Shown here piece by piece: positions 15,575-24,198 of a stretch of 36,334 nucleotides of DNA. The first letter of the stretch is position 1. Every line of letters begins with the position of its first letter. The DNA is taken from positions 1 through 36,334 of the forward strand of contig JAGFND010000011.1 of the NCBI GenBank assembly GCA_021409285.1, written 5' to 3'. The notes under the pieces are model-generated. The model did not search any database and was not told where the DNA came from. It saw nothing but the letters and a program-made list of their open reading frames with translations. Origin of the DNA: Candidatus Methanoperedens sp. GTDB taxonomy: Archaea > Halobacteriota > Methanosarcinia > Methanosarcinales > Methanoperedenaceae. The position numbers and the translations under genes were made by a program.

Positions 15575-18123
15575 TAACAAAAAATAATCATTCTTTAAAG
15601 GTTCTATTGATTATCGCCTCAATGCTGGGTGCCGGCCGAATCCTTGATTTTTATGGATCAAACTCTATTCTACTCGGATACTATTTTGAGGTAGTTACGG
15701 GACTCTTGCCGCTTGTTCTGTCGCTTTCAATTTTCGCTACGAGCTGGTTTGCATATGGAAAAAACAAGGATAACAATTCCTTATTTCTCGGAGCCACATT
15801 TTTCTTTATTGGGATTTTTGATATGTTCCATATGCTATCTTATCCATACATGCCGTATTTTATTACTCACAATTCCTTGCAGAAAGCATCAGCATTCTGG
15901 CTGGAAGCGCGTTTTATTTCTGCTTTGATGTTCCTTGCAAGTGTATATATTTATAAAGAAACACTTCCTGATATTATCAATAAACCAGTTCTTTTCAGTC
16001 TGGTTTTATTATCTATTATCTTATCTCTTGGCGCTATGGTCCGATATCCCGGTTTTTTGTTCGGTTTCAATAATTCGGACGGGACACCTAATAATTCAGG
16101 CTCATATCTCTTGATCCTAACAGTCCTTGTTATTTCTTACTCATCATATCTTTATTACAGGAAACTAAAAAAAACAGGACAAAAAAGCATTATTTGCCTT
16201 TTATACGGTTTTATTATCATTGCTGCAGGCGTCATAGTCTATCCCGTTTATGATTTTTCAGGACAGCTGCTAAAAGCGTCGGGTGCTTATTTTATTTATT
16301 TTGCACTTTTTAAATCATCAATAGAGCAGCCATATGAGAAAATGGCCGATGCAGAACATAAGCTCCGATTTGTTGCTGAGGAGAAATACAGGAATCTTTT
16401 TGATAATGCCAATGACGCCATAATAATAACAGATCTTGAAGACAATATCACATCCTGGAATAGGGGAGCTGAAAATATCTTTTTATGGAAGGAAAATGAG
16501 GTTATTGGAATGAAGCTCTCACAAGCGATAATTCCAGCACGACTTGAAACGGAAAGAAAACAGATAATAAGGAATGTCCTCGATGGAAAAGCTGTTACCG
16601 GATTTGACGCTTTGCGTATCCGTAAAGATGGGAAAGAAATAGATGTGAGTATGACCTTATCTCCGCTCAGGAATTCAGATCAGGAAATAATCGGATTATC
16701 AAGCATTATTCGTGATATAACAGAGAGAAAGCTCGCAGAGGAAGCCATGCATGAGAGCGAGGCCCGCTACCGCAAGCTTGTTGAACTTTCACCTGATGCA
16801 ATTGCAGTTTCGTGCATAGACGTGATAGTTTTCATAAATGCCGCCGGAGCGAAGCTTTTTGGCGCAAAGGATCCTGAACAGTTAATCGGAAAAGACATAA
16901 TGGACTTTGTTCATCCAGATCATAAGATAGCTGTAAGGAAGAGGATCAGGCAGATCATGGAAACAGGAAAAGAAGCCCCCACGACCGAAGATAAATTTAT
17001 ACAATTCGATGGAACGGTCATCGATGTTGAAGATGTGGCGATGCCCTTTATATACCAGGGCAAACCCGCTGTACAGATCGTCATTAATGATGTAACCCAG
17101 CGCAAACTTGCTGTTGAGGCCCTCAAGCAAAGTGAAGAACATTTCCGCTCTCTTATAGAGAACTCTTCGGATGTCATAACGATCCTGAACGATGCAAAAA
17201 CCATATGCTATGTGAGCCATTCGATCGAAAGATCGCTTGGATATTCTCCGAAGGAATTGACCGGCAGTAACATAGTTGAGATCCTTCATCCTGATGATAT
17301 ATCATTATTTGTTGACTCATTCCTTAGGAGAATCCAGGCACCTGATACCACATCATCTGTTGAGGTGCGTATGATGCATAAAGATGGTTCCTTCCGCATT
17401 CTGGAATCAATGGGAAAGAAACTTCCCGTGGGTCTTGTGGTCACCGGGATAGTCCTTAATTCTCGAGATGCTACTGAAAGAAAAAGAGCCGAAGAACAGA
17501 TAAGGGCGTCACTTGCGGAAAAAGAGGTTCTTTTAAGGGAGATCCATCACCGCGTCAAGAACAATATGCAGATAATATCCAGCCTTCTTAATCTGCAATC
17601 AGACGTCAGTAAAGATAAGAATGTCATCGATATGTTCAAAGATAGCAGAAACAGGATATTGTCCATGTCTCTAATTCATGAAAAGCTTTATCAATCTGAG
17701 AATTTTACGAAAATTGATCTAAGAGGTTACATAAAAGACCTTGCGAACGGTCTGTTCCAATCTTTTAATGTGGACATGAGCAGGATAAAATTGAATATAG
17801 AAGTAGAGAATGTATTGCTTGGGATCGATTCAGCCATTCCGTGTGGATTGATCATTAATGAACTTATCACCAATTCATTGAAATACGCATTTCCAGGAGA
17901 TAAAAAAGGAGAAATAAAAATATTACTTCACTCAACTGAAGGAGGTATGATCGAGCTTATGATAGAGGATAATGGTGTGGGAATCCCAGAGGAGTTTGAT
18001 CTAAGAACGGTAAGATCTCTTGGACTGCACCTTGTTAACATACTTGCAGAAAATCAACTTCAGGGCAATATTGAGCTTACCAGGACAAATGGGGCGAAAT
18101 TCAAAATTACATTTAGAGGTTAA
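15571..18123 (+). CDS. MASE3-PAS-PAS-PAS sensor histidine kinase (HisKA_2 type)
   Basis: 850 residues. Seven or eight membrane helices (about 8-245) form a MASE3-like sensor (GIFDMFHMLSYPYMPYF). Three PAS/PAC units follow at about 270-390, 393-515 and 517-645, each ending in a DITERK-like linker. The dimerisation and phosphotransfer domain has REIHHRVKNNMQIISSLLNL, with the phosphoacceptor His at about residue 660 (the His before RVKN). The ATPase domain has GLIINELITNSLKYAF (N box), EDNGVGIP and SLGLHLVNIL. It starts by ATGA overlap with the RHH gene and is followed after two bases by a response regulator, so all three should be co-expressed. The signal is unknown. Confidence 0.95.
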   Translation: MITKNNHSLKVLLIIASMLGAGRILDFYGSNSILLGYYFEVVTGLLPLVLSLSIFATSWFAYGKNKDNNSLFLGATFFFIGIFDMFHMLSYPYMPYFITHNSLQKASAFWLEARFISALMFLASVYIYKETLPDIINKPVLFSLVLLSIILSLGAMVRYPGFLFGFNNSDGTPNNSGSYLLILTVLVISYSSYLYYRKLKKTGQKSIICLLYGFIIIAAGVIVYPVYDFSGQLLKASGAYFIYFALFKSSIEQPYEKMADAEHKLRFVAEEKYRNLFDNANDAIIITDLEDNITSWNRGAENIFLWKENEVIGMKLSQAIIPARLETERKQIIRNVLDGKAVTGFDALRIRKDGKEIDVSMTLSPLRNSDQEIIGLSSIIRDITERKLAEEAMHESEARYRKLVELSPDAIAVSCIDVIVFINAAGAKLFGAKDPEQLIGKDIMDFVHPDHKIAVRKRIRQIMETGKEAPTTEDKFIQFDGTVIDVEDVAMPFIYQGKPAVQIVINDVTQRKLAVEALKQSEEHFRSLIENSSDVITILNDAKTICYVSHSIERSLGYSPKELTGSNIVEILHPDDISLFVDSFLRRIQAPDTTSSVEVRMMHKDGSFRILESMGKKLPVGLVVTGIVLNSRDATERKRAEEQIRASLAEKEVLLREIHHRVKNNMQIISSLLNLQSDVSKDKNVIDMFKDSRNRILSMSLIHEKLYQSENFTKIDLRGYIKDLANGLFQSFNVDMSRIKLNIEVENVLLGIDSAIPCGLIINELITNSLKYAFPGDKKGEIKILLHSTEGGMIELMIEDNGVGIPEEFDLRTVRSLGLHLVNILAENQLQGNIELTRTNGAKFKITFRG

Positions 18124-18125
18124 AA

Positions 18126-18812
18126 ATGACTGAAACTCAGATACTCGTGGTAGAAGATGAGATAATTGTGGCTGAAGACATAAAACGAAGTTTACAGAAT
18201 ATGGGGTATGATGTTCCTTCAGTGGTCTCATCAGGTGAGGCTGCTATCAAAAAGGCAGGAGAGAATGACCCGGATCTTGTACTGATGGATATTATGCTTA
18301 AGGGAGATATGGATGGGGTCACTGCTGCTGGTATTATTCGTTCAAGGTTTAATATACCTGTTGTATATCTCACAGCTTATTCTGATAATAAGATACTTGA
18401 GCGGGCAAAAATTACAGAACCTTTCGGATATATTATTAAACCCTTCAATGAAAGAGAACTTGCGGTCAATATTGAGATCGCTCTTTATAAGCATAAGATG
18501 GAGAATATTTTAAGAGATAGCAAAGAGTGGTATTATGTTACGCTGCGAAGTATTAGCGATGCTGTTATTGCTACAGATCCGAAAGGCTGTGTGTTATTTA
18601 TGAACCCTGTTGCCCAGGAAATAACAGGATGGATGATGGATCAGGCCCAGAAAATGCCGCTAAAAGAAGTGTTTAATATAGCCGGGGAAGGGGATCAGAC
18701 TATTTTAACATCAAAAGATAAGACCAAAATTCCCATTCATGAAAGCAGCGATACAATCAGGGATGAAAAAGGAAATATCATCGGGATCGTGATTGTGTTT
18801 CGAAGGATATAA
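18126..18812 (+). CDS. Response regulator, REC-PAS
   Basis: 228 residues. The receiver domain (1-118) has the acidic pocket VVEDE (residues 8-12), phosphoacceptor Asp55 (VLMDIML), the Thr in YLTAYSD and the Lys in YIIKPF. A PAS domain (about 130-228; SISDAVIATDPKGCVLFMNPVAQEITGW) follows. There is no DNA-binding or enzymatic output domain, as is common in archaeal regulators, so it probably signals through protein contacts, perhaps with the RHH/V4R-like protein of the same operon. It is the presumed partner of the preceding kinase. Confidence 0.94.
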   Translation: MTETQILVVEDEIIVAEDIKRSLQNMGYDVPSVVSSGEAAIKKAGENDPDLVLMDIMLKGDMDGVTAAGIIRSRFNIPVVYLTAYSDNKILERAKITEPFGYIIKPFNERELAVNIEIALYKHKMENILRDSKEWYYVTLRSISDAVIATDPKGCVLFMNPVAQEITGWMMDQAQKMPLKEVFNIAGEGDQTILTSKDKTKIPIHESSDTIRDEKGNIIGIVIVFRRI

Positions 18813-18822
18813 TATTATTTTA

Positions 18823-19320
18823 TTATTTCATCCCAAACTTCTCAAACCTTTCCTTCTTTGCCCTGCAAATCGGACAAAGATCAGGCGGCTCTTCCCTTGC
18901 ACACAAATATCCACACACTGTGCACCTGTAAACTTCAGCCATATCTTTATCTCCTGCTCCTTTTTGTTCCATAATACCCGGATAACCTTTCTCAAAATAT
19001 TCCTGCGGTCGCCGCTCTGGTATCGGGTCATGTGTTTTCTTGCCCGCGATCCAGTCATCGTCAACATACAGCGTACATAAACAGCATCCGTATTCCACAA
19101 GATCAGCATCCCTGTAATTGCAGGGGCATATGATGTCCATATCATCTGCAATCACACCGCTTGCGATCCTGCATGGGCACGAACCATAGCCATACCTGTG
19201 CATGTTATCCCAGAGCCCCTGAAGTATATCGTCCAGATCCTCCTGGACAGGATTAAACTGGTAGCCCTCCTCCTCAGCGATCTTTTTCATCTCCTCAAAC
19301 ATGCCTTCAACTGTTCTCAT
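18823..19320 (-). CDS. Ferredoxin:thioredoxin reductase catalytic chain fused to rubredoxin
   Basis: 165 residues. The first part is an FTR catalytic beta chain with C48-P-C50, C65-P-C67 and C80-L-C82, the six cysteines that hold a 4Fe-4S cluster next to a redox-active disulfide. An extra Cys79 precedes the last pair. The C-terminal part (about 126-165: VYRCTVCGYLC...CPICRAKK) is a rubredoxin-type iron site. The protein would pass electrons from ferredoxin or rubredoxin to a disulfide substrate, perhaps the glutaredoxin-like protein encoded just upstream with a four-base overlap. It is the last gene of the McrC/Por operon. Confidence 0.93.
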   Translation of the reverse strand: MRTVEGMFEEMKKIAEEEGYQFNPVQEDLDDILQGLWDNMHRYGYGSCPCRIASGVIADDMDIICPCNYRDADLVEYGCCLCTLYVDDDWIAGKKTHDPIPERRPQEYFEKGYPGIMEQKGAGDKDMAEVYRCTVCGYLCAREEPPDLCPICRAKKERFEKFGMK

Positions 19321-19571
19321 AATCCAAGCGCCGCCCTTATCTTATCCTCGTAAAATCCCACGATCACAGTATCGCCGATAACTATTGTCGGGAACCTGAC
19401 CGTACCGCTCAACCTTATCATCTCAGAACGAACATCCTCTTTTTCCCTGCCTTCCAGTTTGTCCACATCGATGAAATCATATATTATCCCCTGTGATTTG
19501 AAAAAGCGTTTCGTTGCCTTACAATGCACGCACGTGCTCAGGGTATAGAGCATGGGTCTTGCTTTATTCAT
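19317..19571 (-). CDS. Glutaredoxin-like thiol-disulfide protein
   Basis: 84 residues with thioredoxin fold and a CVHC active site (STCVHCKATKRFF), the cis-proline segment VRFPTIVIGD and the closing VGFYEDKI. It overlaps porB by four bases upstream and the FTR gene by four bases downstream, so its product is probably the electron acceptor or partner of that reductase. In-frame Met7 (19553) is an alternative start that would give a more compact N-terminus. Confidence 0.93.
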   Translation of the reverse strand: MNKARPMLYTLSTCVHCKATKRFFKSQGIIYDFIDVDKLEGREKEDVRSEMIRLSGTVRFPTIVIGDTVIVGFYEDKIRAALGL

Positions 19572-20530
19572 GGCCCGTGCATCTCCCTGTGTTCTTCGGT
19601 GATTCCGTGATGCTCTTCGGGCTGCACGATCTCACAAATATCAGGCTCGCCCTTTTCCTTATAATGCAGGTTCCATTTCTTGCAAACCCACATCTGTAAT
19701 ATCTTTATGTCTTCTTCGCTCATGTGCCTGAACCTTCCCTGCATTAATAAATAATCCTTTACCGATTTCATTTTCCCCGGCTTATAAGTGATCTTTTTTT
19801 TACCATTCTCAAATTCATAAAGTGTCCACATACCGCTTTCGACCGCGCGTTTTGTGATCTCCACGCTTTTCGCAGGATCTATCTTCCATCCAGGCACGCA
19901 TGGAGTGAACATATGAAGAAAACGAAAACCTTTTATATTTTTTGCTTTTTCCACTTTCCTTATGAAATCAAGAGGGTGACCTATCGACAGAGTCGCATAA
20001 TAAGGAATTTCATGTGCCGTCACGATATCGCCAAGATTCTTCTTAAAGCGCCTGTTCCCCTGTATCTTTTTACCAACTGGCGTCGTTGTTGTCCACGCCC
20101 CGAATGGAGTTCCTCCGCTTCGCTGGATGCCTGTATTCATGTAAGCCTCATTGTCAAGACAAATATAAAGCACATCGTCATTTCGCTCAGCAGCTCCTGA
20201 CATGCTCTGAAGTCCAATGTCATATGTCCCTCCGTCACCGGCAAATCCTGCTGATATGACATGCTTTCCTTTTATTTCAAAGGCTGCCTGCATTCCCGTT
20301 AGACACGCACCGGTATTCTCAAATGCTGTGTGAAAGAACGGAACTTTCCATGCTCCATACGGAAATGTGGTACCAAACACCACGGCGCAGCTTGCAGGGA
20401 CATATACCACTGTATCCTTCCCAAGTACCCTGATAGCATTCCTTATCGACATCGCAACACCGCATCCCGGACATGCAGTATGTCCTGCGGTAAATAGATT
20501 TTCATCAGAAAGTGTCTTTATAGTTATCAT
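19568..20530 (-). CDS. porB: Pyruvate:ferredoxin oxidoreductase, beta subunit
   Basis: 320 residues from ATG 20530, one base after the porA stop; a GGGGAG ribosome binding site lies in the end of porA. The frame is open to 20584, but that part overlaps porA. The beta subunit binds thiamine diphosphate and one 4Fe-4S cluster: ACPGCG, the GDGG motif (AGFAGDGGTYDIG) and the NEAYMNTGIQRSGGTPFGA segment are present. It catalyses oxidation of pyruvate to acetyl-CoA with reduction of ferredoxin, or the reverse carboxylation. Confidence 0.95.
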   Translation of the reverse strand: MITIKTLSDENLFTAGHTACPGCGVAMSIRNAIRVLGKDTVVYVPASCAVVFGTTFPYGAWKVPFFHTAFENTGACLTGMQAAFEIKGKHVISAGFAGDGGTYDIGLQSMSGAAERNDDVLYICLDNEAYMNTGIQRSGGTPFGAWTTTTPVGKKIQGNRRFKKNLGDIVTAHEIPYYATLSIGHPLDFIRKVEKAKNIKGFRFLHMFTPCVPGWKIDPAKSVEITKRAVESGMWTLYEFENGKKKITYKPGKMKSVKDYLLMQGRFRHMSEEDIKILQMWVCKKWNLHYKEKGEPDICEIVQPEEHHGITEEHREMHGP

Positions 20531-20531
20531 A

Positions 20532-21704
20532 TCAAACGCTTTCTCCCCTGGTATTATGCCAGTTAATGGTATTGACTTTTTCACCTTTTGCCGCTTTTTG
20601 CGTGATCTCGAACATTTTCCTGATCTGATCTTCTGTCACATCTCTTCCACCGATACCTGCAAGATGATTGACAGCGGTTATGTTCATTCCATAAAGAGCA
20701 GAGCGAACCTCCATAAATGTCGGCCCTCCACCGTGGTATGATATCGATCGGTCAAATACACCCACTGCGCTTATACCCGCCAGAGCTTTCCTTAATTCCT
20801 CGATCGGGAACGGCCTGAAGAACCTGAGTTTGACAAGTCCGACCTTTTTACCTTTATTTCTCAATTCATCCACGATCGCTCGTGATGTGCTTGTCACGGT
20901 TCCTGTCGTAACTAATGCAATTTCTGCATCATCCATTCGGTATATATCTATGAGGCCGCCATAATTCCTATCAAATGTTTTTGCGAATTCATCGTTGATT
21001 TCCATGACCACATGTTTCGCTGATTCGACTGCTCCTGCTGTCTGCCTGCGAAGTTCCATGATGTATTCAGCAGGCATGAACGTCCCGATCATCGCTGGCT
21101 TAACAGGATCAAGCATAATGTCCGGTGAAAATGACGGAAGGAAGGAATCCACATCCTCCTGCTCCGGGATATCGACAGGTTCAACAGTATGGGTCAACAC
21201 AAAACCATCCAGACATGGCATAATCGGAAGCATGACGCGTTTATCCTCTGCTATCCTGTATCCCTGGATTACCATATCCAGAGCTTCCTGGTTATCTTCT
21301 ACATAAACCTGAAGCCAGCCAGAGTCACGCACGCCCATGGAATCGTTATGCTCACACCAGATGCCTGGGGGACCTCCCAGCGTTCTATTTGCATTTACCA
21401 TTACAACAGGGAGACGAAGCGGCGCTGTAGCATAGACCATCTCGTGCATGAATGCAAGGCCCTGCGAGGATGTCGCCGTGAAAACCCGTGCTCCTGCGGC
21501 TGAAGCAGCAGCCGCTGCGCTCATAACGCTATGCTCTGATTCCATCGTGAGGAACTTTGCATTCATCTCCCCATCATTAATAAGATCGGCGATATGCTCG
21601 ATAATAAGTGTCTGCGGCGTGATCGGAAATGCAGGTATAACTTCAGCCCGCGAAAGTTTTGCTCCAATGGCAACAGCATGATCGCCCATCATTACTTTCT
21701 TCAT
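20532..21704 (-). CDS. porA: Pyruvate:ferredoxin oxidoreductase, alpha subunit
   Basis: 390 residues, full length. Family features include [49 protein letters not shown] and [19 protein letters not shown]. The set of residues around [16 protein letters not shown] fits pyruvate synthase rather than 2-oxoglutarate or branched-chain enzymes, though substrate is not proven. It overlaps the gamma-delta gene by four bases. Confidence 0.95.
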   Translation of the reverse strand: MKKVMMGDHAVAIGAKLSRAEVIPAFPITPQTLIIEHIADLINDGEMNAKFLTMESEHSVMSAAAAASAAGARVFTATSSQGLAFMHEMVYATAPLRLPVVMVNANRTLGGPPGIWCEHNDSMGVRDSGWLQVYVEDNQEALDMVIQGYRIAEDKRVMLPIMPCLDGFVLTHTVEPVDIPEQEDVDSFLPSFSPDIMLDPVKPAMIGTFMPAEYIMELRRQTAGAVESAKHVVMEINDEFAKTFDRNYGGLIDIYRMDDAEIALVTTGTVTSTSRAIVDELRNKGKKVGLVKLRFFRPFPIEELRKALAGISAVGVFDRSISYHGGGPTFMEVRSALYGMNITAVNHLAGIGGRDVTEDQIRKMFEITQKAAKGEKVNTINWHNTRGESV

Positions 21705-22600
21705 ACCCGGCCCCTTACCATTTTTATTGCATCAACAGGGCACTCATTTTCACAAACCCCACAGCCCTTGCAATAATCATAATTTGTCATCAGGTCTCCC
21801 CTATCTGAGATACGAACGATCGTTCCTTCGGGGCAGTAGAACCAGCATAAAAGGCACATGGTGCACTTTGCCTTATCGCGCACTGGCCTGAAAGTCGCCC
21901 ATCCTGAAACCTTATTCTCAATAAAACTACCGGGTCCGATAAGGCCTGCTTCAGTTCTGCCTTCGATAAGCGCGCCGCCAACAGGCAGTTCCTGATAGCT
22001 CGGAAGCCACTGCTTTTTTGTCTCAAGCTTTTTTATACCTTTGCTTATTCCGATAACGGTTTTTTCATATGCAATCCTTGCAGCAAGGGCATTCCTTTCT
22101 CCCACTCTTGCACCAAGTCTCTCTCCAAATCTCGTCTTGACAGCCTCTTCAATAGATTCAATTTTGACGATCCCTGTAACCCTTGCCAGAGCGCCGAGAA
22201 TGGCTGTATTTGTGATCGGTGCTTTTAGGATCTCAAGCGCCACAGATGTCGCGTCTATCGCTCCTGTTCGCAGTTCTTTTCCAAGATCTATTTCATCGGG
22301 CTCTTCTTTTGAATTGATGACCACTGATCCTTCAGGTTTTATCCCGGAAACAACATCTATTGTATCCAGAAGCGAATCATCAAGAACAACAACGCAATCA
22401 GGCACATATACCTGTGTTTTACTGAATATCTTTTTTGAATCTATCCTTGCAAAAGCAAGAACGGGAGCTCCTCTTCTTTCAGCGCCGAAAAAAGGAAAAG
22501 CAACGGCATAGTTTCCCTCAATTACAGCAGCTTCAGCAAGTGTCTGGGCGGCCATAACAGCTCCCTGGCCGCCACGACCGTGAAAACGTAACTCGAACAT
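21701..22600 (-). CDS. porG: Pyruvate:ferredoxin oxidoreductase, fused gamma-delta subunit
   Basis: 299 residues. The gamma domain (1 to about 180) begins [20 protein letters not shown], with [12 protein letters not shown] and the [10 protein letters not shown] strand. A linker leads to a delta ferredoxin domain (about 215-299) with two 4Fe-4S motifs, [14 protein letters not shown] and [16 protein letters not shown]. In many methanogens porG and porD are separate genes; here they are joined in one frame. The subunit carries CoA-binding and electron-exit functions of the complex. Confidence 0.94.
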   Translation of the reverse strand: MFELRFHGRGGQGAVMAAQTLAEAAVIEGNYAVAFPFFGAERRGAPVLAFARIDSKKIFSKTQVYVPDCVVVLDDSLLDTIDVVSGIKPEGSVVINSKEEPDEIDLGKELRTGAIDATSVALEILKAPITNTAILGALARVTGIVKIESIEEAVKTRFGERLGARVGERNALAARIAYEKTVIGISKGIKKLETKKQWLPSYQELPVGGALIEGRTEAGLIGPGSFIENKVSGWATFRPVRDKAKCTMCLLCWFYCPEGTIVRISDRGDLMTNYDYCKGCGVCENECPVDAIKMVRGRV

Positions 22601-22615
22601 GGCTATTTGTCTCTT

Positions 22616-22837
22616 TTATTCACAGGAGCCAGGTAATAAGATATTACCGCAATCACGGCAGACAAATCTCGGAAGACCTTTCTTGAGCATCCTGACTGGC
22701 GCAGGATAATTTCCTTCCCATATCGGGATATCGACCCGTTTTGCATGATCCATACACAGGCCCATGCCGCACATTATGCAAATAGCAACAGCCTCTTCAT
22801 CAGACCCACTTTCTGAACATTGATAACATTTTAACAT
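22616..22837 (-). CDS. DUF2180 zinc-ribbon-like protein (copy 2)
   Basis: 73 residues from ATG 22837, two bases after the stop of the first copy. Cysteine pairs CYQC, CIMCGMGLC and CRDCG with a conserved MDHA match DUF2180, a small methanogen-associated family of unknown role. The cysteine pattern suggests zinc or iron binding. It differs from copy 1 in the C-terminal pair (CRDC here, CQPC there). The longer frame to 22879 would overlap copy 1 and is not preferred. Confidence 0.8.
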   Translation of the reverse strand: MLKCYQCSESGSDEEAVAICIMCGMGLCMDHAKRVDIPIWEGNYPAPVRMLKKGLPRFVCRDCGNILLPGSCE

Positions 22838-22839
22838 AA

Positions 22840-23052
22840 TCACCAGTTCTCCTTCAGTGCCTCGTGACATGGCTGGCACAGAATACGCATAACGTTCTCA
22901 ATATCCTTTTCAAGCCTTGCAGGATAATCACCCTTCCAGATAGGTGTGGCTTCCCTGATAGCATGATCCATACACACACCCATTCCACAGACGATGCATA
23001 CAGCCACTGCGTCTGTATCCTTCCCTTTTTTTGCGCATAAATAACATTTCAA
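22840..23052 (-). CDS. DUF2180 zinc-ribbon-like protein (copy 1)
   Basis: 70 residues with CYLC, CIVCGMGVCMDHA and CQPC, clearly homologous to the next gene (shared pattern G-x-x-x-D/E-A-V-A-x-C-I-x-C-G-M-G-x-C-M-D-H-A). It starts five bases after mcrC. Function is unknown; its position suggests a partner of McrC or of the oxidoreductase. Confidence 0.83.
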   Translation of the reverse strand: MKCYLCAKKGKDTDAVAVCIVCGMGVCMDHAIREATPIWKGDYPARLEKDIENVMRILCQPCHEALKENW

Positions 23053-23057
23053 TTAAT

Positions 23058-23741
23058 TCACTCTCCTTCAGATGACATAAGGCCTTCATTGATCAAAAGA
23101 TCGCTCCTTACCGCATGTGTTGCTTCGGTCTTTTCACCCAGGATATGTCTTATTTCTTTGACCAGTTCATTGAGATTCCCTCTTGAGCAGGTCTCACCCC
23201 TTGTTATACCACTTACGATTCCCACTATGGTCCCTTCAGTTTCAGGATTTTTGGGTCTTATATATTTTGTCTTTATACCCGCTTTAGCAAAATCCTCAAA
23301 ATCTATGGGATATTCGCAGGCTATCACAGCAGGTATATTGACATATTTAAGGATTTTCTTGGCTTTCAATACGATATGTGAATTGACGTTTCCCATATGC
23401 ATTAAAACCAGTTTATGCCTTGCTATCTGTTCTATTTCCTTTGCCGTAAGACCAAACGATGCTCCATAACCTTTTGAAGATGTTGTGGACCCGACTTCAT
23501 CCATAGGGACACCAGCCCCGGCTTCAAGAACAAGAACACTTACCTGTATCCCTTCTCTCCTGAGACCGTAGGTTATTTCGCACACAGGTTTTGTGATATG
23601 CCGCCTGCCCGGGGTCATCGCAATTGCGACGACATCGGGTCTTGCGGCCTCTGAAAGGGTTCCACGCTGGGCTATTCCGCCTCCGCGGCCAAGACCCATC
23701 GCTTCCCTGCAATCAACTAATTGTGTGTCCCTTCCGATCAT
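23058..23741 (-). CDS. mcrC: McrC, methyl-coenzyme M reductase operon protein C
   Basis: 227 residues from ATG 23741, which overlaps the ferritin-like stop (ATGA) and has AGGA just before it. Recognised by VDCREAMGLGRGGGIAQRG, TLSEAARPDVVAIAMTPG, RRHITKPVCEITYGLR, LMHMGNVNSHIVLKAKKI and DFEDFAKAGIKTKYIRP. McrC is part of the ATP-dependent complex that reductively activates the nickel cofactor F430 of methyl-coenzyme M reductase. It is usually found within the mcrBDCGA operon; here it stands among redox genes with no MCR structural gene in the window. It could be the only copy or a second one. Confidence 0.92.
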   Translation of the reverse strand: MIGRDTQLVDCREAMGLGRGGGIAQRGTLSEAARPDVVAIAMTPGRRHITKPVCEITYGLRREGIQVSVLVLEAGAGVPMDEVGSTTSSKGYGASFGLTAKEIEQIARHKLVLMHMGNVNSHIVLKAKKILKYVNIPAVIACEYPIDFEDFAKAGIKTKYIRPKNPETEGTIVGIVSGITRGETCSRGNLNELVKEIRHILGEKTEATHAVRSDLLINEGLMSSEGE

Positions 23742-24157
23742 TTCCTGATACCAAGCGTGGTTTCCCATGTATCTGCATGGCCTTCCTCATCAGAGAGAAT
23801 CTCTTCGAGCATGAGCCTTGTAGTTGGGTCGCCCTCTTCTATTGCAAGTTTTATATGCTCTTTATACTGTTTGATCGCCCCATTCTCTTTTGCGAGGTCG
23901 TCCTGGATCATCTTCTTAAGATCGCCGCCTTCTATTATCGGTTCAGGCTTCTTTGAGGGCACACCGCCAAGATAAACGATCCTCTCGCCGAGTTTCTCGG
24001 CATGTTTCATCTCGTCTTTTGCAGTTGATTTAAAAATCTCAAGAACTGCCGGGCTTTCCATGCCTTCCCCTTCATAATGATGTTTCATATACTGTACTAT
24101 CGCTGCTAATTCTGCTTCTCTGTCTTTGTTCAATGCATCAATTATTTTCTGACTCAT
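23738..24157 (-). CDS. Ferritin-like di-iron protein (bacterioferritin type)
   Basis: 139 residues of four-helix-bundle sequence. Metal ligands follow the ferritin-like pattern: Glu in REAELAAIVQY, the E-x-x-H of KDEMKHAEKL, Glu in AKENGAIKQY and the E-x-x-H of LSDEEGHADTW. It could store iron or reduce oxygen/peroxide; no rubredoxin domain is attached. It overlaps mcrC by four bases, so the two are made together. MCR activation is extremely oxygen-sensitive, so a protective role is plausible but inferred. Confidence 0.88.
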   Translation of the reverse strand: MSQKIIDALNKDREAELAAIVQYMKHHYEGEGMESPAVLEIFKSTAKDEMKHAEKLGERIVYLGGVPSKKPEPIIEGGDLKKMIQDDLAKENGAIKQYKEHIKLAIEEGDPTTRLMLEEILSDEEGHADTWETTLGIRK

Positions 24158-24198
24158 AGTTTTCTCCTTTTTATAATCTCATTATTCTTAATCATCTA

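Noticed and set aside
15713-15928. Short plus-strand ORFs inside the kinase membrane domain
   Set aside because: They are out-of-frame shadows of the MASE3-like region without translation signals.
20531-20584. N-terminal extension of porB to 20584
   Set aside because: It overlaps the end of porA in another frame, while ATG 20530 has a GGGGAG ribosome binding site and the family N-terminus.
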